Below are positions 52,125 to 57,548 of a stretch of 57,548 nt of DNA, in pieces. The DNA is from Anaerolinea sp. (GTDB taxonomy: Bacteria > Chloroflexota > Anaerolineae > Anaerolineales > Villigracilaceae): the NCBI GenBank assembly GCA_020719725.1, contig DYPU01000005.1, positions 1-57,548 on the forward strand, read 5' to 3'. The position numbers and the translations under genes are program-made. Every line of letters begins with the position of its first letter. Position 1 is the first letter of the stretch. The notes under the pieces are model-generated. The model was not told the DNA's origin, ran no database searches, and was given only the letters and a program-made list of their open reading frames with translations.

Positions 52125-54686
52125 ATGACCACCTCTGCCGCTCAAATAACAGAGCTAAAAACCCTGCTAGAAAACATCAACAATCCAGACCAGCTTGCCC
52201 AACACCCCTGGGCAGTCAGTTTGGCAGCCAGGCAGGAAGCGCAAGCCGCCCCTGGCGCTGGGTTGGCCTTGGCCCTCTATAAAATTTTTCAAAAAACAAT
52301 TCCTGCCGCCCCACCCCGGCGCGGCAAACGCCTGGATACACGTTGGGGCGAATTTGGCATTTTAGCCGCTCAATATTTTGCCCCCTACGCCCTGGGCCTG
52401 CCTGCTTCTCCCACCCTGCGCGATGCCTGGGGCCGCATCGACGAGGCCATCTTGCGCCTCGTTTTCCCCGTCAACTACAATCCATCTCCCGAAGAACGCG
52501 CTCGCTACCAGTTGGTTGGTTCGGCTATTGATATGGCCCCCATCAGCACCCTCAGCGATTGGAATCGCAACGGGTTGGAGCGTCTAGCAGAAGCATTTCT
52601 GATTCAGGAAAAATATCTAAGTCAAACGCTTAACCAGCCCTCCCCGTTACTGGAGCCGGCGGCAGCGGTGAGCTTGGTTCTGCCGCCCACCCCCCGTCGC
52701 CTTTCCACCGTTTTCTGGAAGCGATTGTTGCCCCTTACTGTGCTGGCCCTGGCTCTGATTGCTCTCACCTGGCTTGGACTCAAAGCTCAGCGCCTCTACC
52801 ACCTGGGAATCGCGCTCGAAAAAAACCTGAAAACGGTCCAACAGCAAACCCAAAGCCTGCAAACCCCCGCCGACTTACGCGCCCTCGAAACCCCCCTCAA
52901 TCAAATCACCGCCGAAGTAACCCTCCTGCGTCAGGAAGTACAACCCTTCCTCCCGCTGACACCCTACCTGGGCTGGATTCCTGAATACAGCGGCGAAGTT
53001 CTGCAAGCTGCTCAACTGCTCGACACCGCTTACTACGCTCTGACCGCCGCTCAGCATAGTTACCAGGCCACCCTGCCCTTTCTGGATGCCTTTGAATCCG
53101 AACACGGTTCCGCCAGCCTGACAGACCTGACAGGGCTGTTACTGGAAGCCCAACCAGATTTTGAATATGCCCAAAGACAGCTACAACAAGCTCAGGCGGC
53201 CCGCCAAAATATCAACCCTGAAGCGCTTTCCCCGCGCGTTCGCCGCTTGCTACTCGACGACCTCGACCCGGCCTTGAATCTGCTGCAAGATGCTTTGGAA
53301 GTCACCCTGGCAGCTCCACGCCTGTTGGGCGCATCTCAAATTGGCCCGCAAACCTACCTGGTTTTGATGCAAAACGAAGACGAATTGCGTCCAACCGGCG
53401 GTTTTATTACAGCCGTTGGTTCCATGGTCGTGCAAGATGGCAAACTTGTCAAAATTGCCTTTGAAAACTCCAGTTACCTCGAAGATTGGACGCAGCTTTA
53501 TCCCTCCGCTCCCTGGCAACTGCTCGAATACATGAATATTTCATCCCTTGTTTTGCGCGATTCGAACTGGTACACCGATTTCCCGTATGTAACAGAATAT
53601 GTTGAGTATTTATACGCGCTCAAATATAACCACTCGGTGGATGGCGTCATCGCTTTTGACCAGTACACCATGGTCAAACTGCTCGAATTAATTGGCCCGG
53701 TTGAAGTAGCCGGTCAACCTACCCCAATTAACTCTAGCAATGTCTTGGAATTTATGCGTAAATCCAAAATTCCGCCGCCGGAAGATGAACGTTCGGCGGA
53801 GTGGGATCGCAAAGATTTTATCGGTGAAATGGCTGGCCCTGTCCTCAAACATATTTTGGCAGGAGAAGGTTTTTCCTGGCAAGAAATGGGCAACGTCGTT
53901 CAAACCTTGCTAGATGAGCGTCATATTCTTGTCCAAAGCGATGACCCGATCGCGGCTTCCCTCCTGGCCCGCCGCGCCTGGGATGGCGCTGTGCATCTGG
54001 GGGAGAGCGATTACTTCCTGGCCGTAGACTTCAATGTTGGCTATAACAAAACCAATTTGCTTGTTAAAAATTCATACCAGTATCAGGTCAACCTTACTGA
54101 TCTCAGCGCGCCCAGCAGTCATCTCGATGTGAGCATTTTGAATAACAGCGATGAACGCGCTCAATGTGACTCAAAAATCAGCCTTAAAGAGATTTTCCCG
54201 GCGCAGGTTTACTACAACATAGATGGTTGCTACAAAACCTACTTGCGTTTTTATCTGCCCAAAAACACCATCCTGACCGATTCCAGCCCCCAGGAAATCC
54301 CCGCCGAATGGGTATTTCCTGGGGATACCGCCCTGAAACGCACCGATATTTTGAACGAAAAAATTGACGGGGTACAGGCATTTGGAACTTTGATTGTCGT
54401 TCCAGGTCAACAATCCATCACAACAGGTTTTACTTTTGCTTTGCCGCCCACCGTTGTGCAAGTTGATGCTGAAACTGGTCTTGTTACCTATCGCCTGCAC
54501 TTGCAAAAACAAGCCGGCACGCTTGCCATCCCCGTCGAGCTAACCATCCAACTTCCGGCTGGCTCCCAAATCCAATCCGTCTTACCCAAATCGGCCACGT
54601 TTGAAAACGGACAAATTCGTCTGAATACAGACTTGCGCCTCGATCGCTTCCTCGAAATTGTCTTCAGCATTGCCCCAGCGCCATAA
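52125..54686 (+). CDS. DUF4012 domain protein
   Basis: 853 residues. A soluble N-terminal part (1-190), one helix (200-218), a coiled-coil region (225-275), and then the DUF4012 core (about 395-560) with YLVLMQNEDELRPTGGFITAVGSM, which is distinctive of that family. The extracytoplasmic half is rich in beta-strand-like segments. DUF4012 proteins are common in Chloroflexota and Actinobacteria; the function is unknown but they often occur near envelope genes. ATG 52125 is 5 bases after the LysM protein stop, so the two are likely co-transcribed. Confidence 0.85.
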   Translation: MTTSAAQITELKTLLENINNPDQLAQHPWAVSLAARQEAQAAPGAGLALALYKIFQKTIPAAPPRRGKRLDTRWGEFGILAAQYFAPYALGLPASPTLRDAWGRIDEAILRLVFPVNYNPSPEERARYQLVGSAIDMAPISTLSDWNRNGLERLAEAFLIQEKYLSQTLNQPSPLLEPAAAVSLVLPPTPRRLSTVFWKRLLPLTVLALALIALTWLGLKAQRLYHLGIALEKNLKTVQQQTQSLQTPADLRALETPLNQITAEVTLLRQEVQPFLPLTPYLGWIPEYSGEVLQAAQLLDTAYYALTAAQHSYQATLPFLDAFESEHGSASLTDLTGLLLEAQPDFEYAQRQLQQAQAARQNINPEALSPRVRRLLLDDLDPALNLLQDALEVTLAAPRLLGASQIGPQTYLVLMQNEDELRPTGGFITAVGSMVVQDGKLVKIAFENSSYLEDWTQLYPSAPWQLLEYMNISSLVLRDSNWYTDFPYVTEYVEYLYALKYNHSVDGVIAFDQYTMVKLLELIGPVEVAGQPTPINSSNVLEFMRKSKIPPPEDERSAEWDRKDFIGEMAGPVLKHILAGEGFSWQEMGNVVQTLLDERHILVQSDDPIAASLLARRAWDGAVHLGESDYFLAVDFNVGYNKTNLLVKNSYQYQVNLTDLSAPSSHLDVSILNNSDERAQCDSKISLKEIFPAQVYYNIDGCYKTYLRFYLPKNTILTDSSPQEIPAEWVFPGDTALKRTDILNEKIDGVQAFGTLIVVPGQQSITTGFTFALPPTVVQVDAETGLVTYRLHLQKQAGTLAIPVELTIQLPAGSQIQSVLPKSATFENGQIRLNTDLRLDRFLEIVFSIAPAP

Positions 54687-54723
54687 AAATAGAGCCATCT
54701 GCCGGCTTTTAGGCGACCTCTGG

Positions 54724-54755
54724 TACAATAATTCCTGTTTACAAGAACAGGAATT
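54724..54755 (+). promoter_or_regulatory. ECF sigma promoter with 5' hairpin
   Basis: TACAAT (54724-54729, in TGGTACAAT) is followed at once by a 10-bp hairpin (AATTCCTGTT 54730-54739 / AACAGGAATT 54746-54755). The stem would form at the very 5' end of the mRNA. No Shine-Dalgarno site is seen before ATG 54764. Confidence 0.5.
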
Positions 54756-54763
54756 TATTTTAT

Positions 54764-55372
54764 ATGAATGAAACTGCCCTGATTCAAGATGCCCAAAATG
54801 GAGATATAGAAGCCTTCAACCGACTGGTTCTGGCTTATCAAGTGAGTCTCTACAACACCGCCCTGCGCATTCTCGGCGATGAAGACCAGGCCGCCGACGC
54901 CACTCAGGAAGCCTTTATTTCTGCCTTTCGCCATATCACCAGCTTTCGCGGCGGCTCCTTTAAAGCCTGGCTGCTGCGAACTGTCACCAATGCCTGTTAC
55001 GACGAACTGCGCCGCCGTCAGCGCCGCCCCACCCTCCCGCTTGAACCAACCGATGACGATGACGAGGAGATGGAATCCCCGCGTTGGCTGGCCGATTCGA
55101 GCATGACGCCTGAGCAAAAAACCGAAGCCGATGAACTCGAACACGCCATTCAACACTGTCTCAATGCCTTGCCTACCGATTTTCGCACAGTGGTCGTTTT
55201 GGCCGATTTACAAGGCCTCGATTATGCTGAAATCTCAGCGTCCATTCGTACCCCGCTTGGAACCATCAAAAGCCGTTTGGCGCGCGCCCGGCTGCGCTTG
55301 CGCGAATGCTTGCAAGGGTTCAAGGAACTTTTACCCGCCGCCTTTCGTCTGGAAGACGGGAGTCACTCATGA
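54764..55372 (+). CDS. ECF-type RNA polymerase sigma factor
   Basis: 202 residues. Region 2 (DGEDQAAD-type: LRILGDEDQAADATQEAFISAF, then FRGGSFKAWLLRTVTNACYDELRRR) recognises -10. An acidic linker (DDDDEEMESP) follows. Region 4 (LPTDFRTVVVLADLQGLDYAEISASIRTPLGTIKSRLARARLRL) contacts -35. ECF sigmas respond to envelope stress through an anti-sigma. The next gene overlaps (ATGA) and is a membrane anti-sigma. Confidence 0.92.
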   Translation: MNETALIQDAQNGDIEAFNRLVLAYQVSLYNTALRILGDEDQAADATQEAFISAFRHITSFRGGSFKAWLLRTVTNACYDELRRRQRRPTLPLEPTDDDDEEMESPRWLADSSMTPEQKTEADELEHAIQHCLNALPTDFRTVVVLADLQGLDYAEISASIRTPLGTIKSRLARARLRLRECLQGFKELLPAAFRLEDGSHS

Positions 55373-56049
55373 CACACAACTCTTTCCATGACGTTGAACA
55401 ACTATCTGTTTTGCTGGATGAAAAACTCAGCCCGGCAGAAGTTGCGCGTCTGCAAAAACGGATCGACTCTGACGCTGACCTGCGCCAAACCTATACCGAA
55501 CTGCGTCAGGCCCGCACCTTACTGCGCCGCCTGCCCCAGCGCCGCGCCCCGCGCAATTTTAGCCTTAACCCGGTGGCCGCGCGTGTACGCCCTCCGCTCC
55601 CGCGTCTTTTCCCGGCTTTTCGGCTGGTTTCGGTACTCGCCAGCCTGCTTTTCTTTTTCTCGTTTACCGGCAACCTGGTTTTACCCGCTTTTCACCCGCA
55701 AAGCGCTTTCACGTCAATGGCGGATGGCAAGGGCGGCGGATTCGATACAGAACGCGTGATGACCGCCGAAGAATCTGTTCCACAGACCATGGCAGAACCC
55801 GCTCTGGCGGAATCTGTTCCCTCAATGCCTGAACCTACCCTGGAAATTGTCGCTCCGGCTCCGGCCCTTCAACCCGAACCAGCACTCGCCATACCCGAAC
55901 CATCCCCCGCCGCGGTTGCAGGCCTTCCGACCTGGGCGCTTTTTAGCCTGGCCGGGCTGGCGCTTTTTAGCGGGATGGTCGCTTTTCTCTTACGCAGGCA
56001 AACCGATCAAAACTGGAAACACCAACACTCCTCTAAAAAGGGCGGCTAA
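55369..56049 (+). CDS. Membrane anti-sigma factor (putative)
   Basis: 226 residues. The N-terminal 60 residues (SVLLDEKLSPAEVARLQKRI and DADLRQTYTELRQARTLL) look like an anti-sigma domain without the zinc HxxxCxxC motif. One helix (86-108) is followed by an extracytoplasmic Pro/Glu-rich loop (109-186) and a second helix (189-209). The overlap with the sigma gene supports the pairing. The lack of a zinc motif suggests a different regulatory mechanism from ZAS proteins. Confidence 0.75.
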   Translation: MTHNSFHDVEQLSVLLDEKLSPAEVARLQKRIDSDADLRQTYTELRQARTLLRRLPQRRAPRNFSLNPVAARVRPPLPRLFPAFRLVSVLASLLFFFSFTGNLVLPAFHPQSAFTSMADGKGGGFDTERVMTAEESVPQTMAEPALAESVPSMPEPTLEIVAPAPALQPEPALAIPEPSPAAVAGLPTWALFSLAGLALFSGMVAFLLRRQTDQNWKHQHSSKKGG

Positions 56050-56062
56050 CCGCTCTTTTTTT
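56036..56062 (+). terminator. Terminator overlapping the anti-sigma stop
   Basis: The stem AAAAGGGCGG / CCGCTCTTTT (one G-T pair) has its loop CTAA at the stop codon and a T7 tail. It ends the sigma/anti-sigma transcript within 13 bases. Confidence 0.75.
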
Positions 56063-56068
56063 AATCCT

Positions 56069-56569
56069 ATGCGTCTCGAAGATTTGCACTTTTGCCCGCG
56101 TTGCACTACGCCCCTCATCAGCCAGGCCAAATTCGGCCAACTGCGCCCGGTTTGCCCGGCTTGCGGCTGGGTCTATTTTGATGATCCCAAAGTAGCAGCC
56201 GCCACACTGCTCCAACAAAACGGTAAAATCCTGCTCGTGCGACGTGTCAATGAACCCTATCGCGGCCACTGGACCCTCCCAGCCGGATTTGTCAACGGCG
56301 GCGAAGACCCGGCTCAGGCCGCCATCCGTGAAACCCTGGAAGAAACCGGGCTGCGCGTTCGCATTACGGCCCTGCTCGATATTTATGCCCGACGTGAACA
56401 CCCACGCGGAGCCGATTTTGTCATCTTTTATCGCGCTGAAATCGAAAGCGGTAGCCTGCAACCCGCCGATGATGCGGATGCCGCCGAATGGTTTGACCCG
56501 CAAGCCCTACCAGCCCTGGCTTTTCAGGCCACCCGCCATATTCTCGCCCGTTTTCAATCATGTCCATAG
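56069..56569 (+). CDS. NUDIX hydrolase with N-terminal zinc ribbon
   Basis: 166 residues. The zinc ribbon is CPRC ... CPAC (residues 9-12 and 29-32). The NUDIX box GFVNGGEDPAQAAIRETLEE (G-x5-E-x7-RE-x-L-x-EE-x-G) lies near 72-94. This arrangement matches NADH pyrophosphatase (NudC)-like or ADP-ribose hydrolases. It cleaves a nucleoside diphosphate linked to another group. The overlap with the next gene is 10 bases. Confidence 0.88.
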   Translation: MRLEDLHFCPRCTTPLISQAKFGQLRPVCPACGWVYFDDPKVAAATLLQQNGKILLVRRVNEPYRGHWTLPAGFVNGGEDPAQAAIRETLEETGLRVRITALLDIYARREHPRGADFVIFYRAEIESGSLQPADDADAAEWFDPQALPALAFQATRHILARFQSCP

Positions 56570-57408
56570 CTGCCGAAGTGCGCCCGATGGTTTTGGCTGG
56601 GACCTGGTATCAAGGCCAGCCCCAACGCCTGGCCGCCGCAGTCGATGCGTATCTGGCCCACGCTAAAACATCACAAACAGATGGAAAAGTAATTGGATTG
56701 ATCGCCCCCCATGCCGGACACCGCTATTCTGGCTGGGTGGCGGGCCATGCGTTTGCTGCTGCACGCAATCTAACCCCCAGGTTGGTTGCTGTTATTGGGC
56801 CGATGCACCACCCGTATCCCTATCCGCTAATCACCAGCGCTCATGCTTTTTACCAAACCCCGCTCGGCAGCCTGCCGGTTGCCCGGCATCTTTTGGACGA
56901 TTTATCTGCCCGTCTGAAAGACCAACTGGGCTTTGGCTTAACACCCATCGCCAACGACCCCGAACACGCTCTTGAAATTCAACTGCCATTTTTACAACGC
57001 GCTCTGGCCGAGCCGTTTTTATTCATTCCGATTATGCTGCGCCAACAGGATGCCGATACTGCCCAGATTTTAGGCCAAACCCTGGCCCAAACCCTGGCCG
57101 GACAAAATTGTCTGTTGGTTGCCTCCACTGATTTATCGCATTTTTACAATCAGCCCCGCGCCGAAAAACTGGATCGCGCCTTGCTCCAGGCAGCAGAAGC
57201 CTTCGACCCGGCGGCTTTGTTTGATTTAGAGCGCCGGGGCCTGGCTGAAGCCTGTGGGTTGGGTGCGTTGGCAACTATGTTTTGGGCCGCTAAAGCGCTG
57301 GGCGGCGAGCAAGTTAAAATTTTGAACTATGCCACTTCTGGCAGCACCAGTGGGGATTATGAACGAGTGGTTGGTTATGGTGCCGGGGTTGTTTTGCAGG
57401 GACACTGA
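56560..57408 (+). CDS. amrB: AmmeMemoRadiSam system protein B (MEMO1 family)
   Basis: 282 residues. APHAGHRYSGWVAGHAF near residue 49 holds the His cluster of the family; MHHPYPYPL, EHALEIQLPFLQ and ASTDLSHFYNQ follow, in the order of the Memo family. It is related to class III extradiol dioxygenases. Partners AmmeMemoRadiSam A and the radical SAM AmrS are not in this window. It overlaps the NUDIX gene by 10 bases. Its biological role is not settled. Confidence 0.88.
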   Translation: MSIAAEVRPMVLAGTWYQGQPQRLAAAVDAYLAHAKTSQTDGKVIGLIAPHAGHRYSGWVAGHAFAAARNLTPRLVAVIGPMHHPYPYPLITSAHAFYQTPLGSLPVARHLLDDLSARLKDQLGFGLTPIANDPEHALEIQLPFLQRALAEPFLFIPIMLRQQDADTAQILGQTLAQTLAGQNCLLVASTDLSHFYNQPRAEKLDRALLQAAEAFDPAALFDLERRGLAEACGLGALATMFWAAKALGGEQVKILNYATSGSTSGDYERVVGYGAGVVLQGH

Positions 57409-57548
57409 TCACCTTTAGCATCGCCAATGATGTCAGTAAGTATTTTTCCATTATCCCGCTTGCTCTGCGCGGGGTGTTCTATCTGAACGTCTCTACAATA
57501 CCTTCGCCAATTACGGGCTGGCGGAAGGCTGAAAAACGGGATGAATAG
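57409..57548. other. Right-edge stretch without gene
   Basis: About 140 bases with no recognisable start of a next gene. A 9-bp stem with one bulge (CCTTCGCCA / TGGCGGAAGG, near 57501-57530) is the only structure seen. Confidence 0.3.

Overview
The window looks like a piece of a bacterial chromosome from the phylum Chloroflexota, most likely class Anaerolineae. This is inference from gene content, since there is no rRNA here: a DUF4012 protein, a LysM protein with an N-terminal Cys-rich module, an SPFH protein beside a CASTOR/POLLUX-type channel, and short PhoR/Pst genes. Base composition is moderate and coding density high. There is no tRNA, rRNA, CRISPR array, transposase or integrase that I can recognise.

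Layout. (1) 1-7123: housekeeping and small membrane genes on both strands: a ParB-like/universal-stress fusion, a CPBP protease, a LOG-family protein, DUF456, a 55-residue basic small protein, a large hairpin, a possible gene remnant and a methyltransferase. (2) 7157-29285: about 22 kb, all on the plus strand. It begins with a large membrane protein and a winged-helix regulator carrying operator-like repeats in its own promoter. It continues with a surface-glycan locus: two SDR sugar-nucleotide enzymes, a Wzm/Wzt-type ABC exporter, a capsule-type protein, PseB, an RmlD-like reductase, a NeuB-type synthase, a cytidylyltransferase, glycosyltransferases and methyltransferases. Inside it sit a membrane-anchored Mrr-like nuclease and a complete EcoRV-like restriction-modification pair. 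(3) 29378-32114: pnp and rpsO on the minus strand, with structured leaders. (4) 32222-38533: phosphate regulon: pstB on the minus strand, divergent from pstS-pstC-pstA-pstB2-phoB-phoR. (5) 38700-41824: acyl-CoA dehydrogenase and the electron-transfer flavoprotein genes etfB-etfA. (6) 42188-46909: creatininase-family hydrolase, CASTOR/POLLUX-type channel, SPFH protein. (7) 47021-51015 (minus): esterase, ACT-malic enzyme, HAD hydrolase, moaA. (8) 51229-57408: LysM/Cys-rich protein, DUF4012 protein, ECF sigma and anti-sigma, NUDIX, Memo-family protein.

How the genes work together. Region 2 would build an acidic or modified surface polysaccharide from dehydratase-derived sugars and a nonulosonic acid, export it through the ABC transporter, and regulate it through the first winged-helix gene. 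The restriction pair is flanked by three unusual heptanucleotide repeat arrays. Region 4 is a self-contained phosphate sensing and uptake module. Region 5 links beta-oxidation-type dehydrogenation to ETF.

The most interesting signals are the EcoRV-like pair with a changed recognition loop, the three in-phase 7-bp arrays around it, the paired AATTCA-N5-TGAATT sites of the regulator, a back-to-back pair of apparently leaderless promoters, a recurring extended -10 box, two candidate small RNAs or leaders, and several unusual domain combinations.
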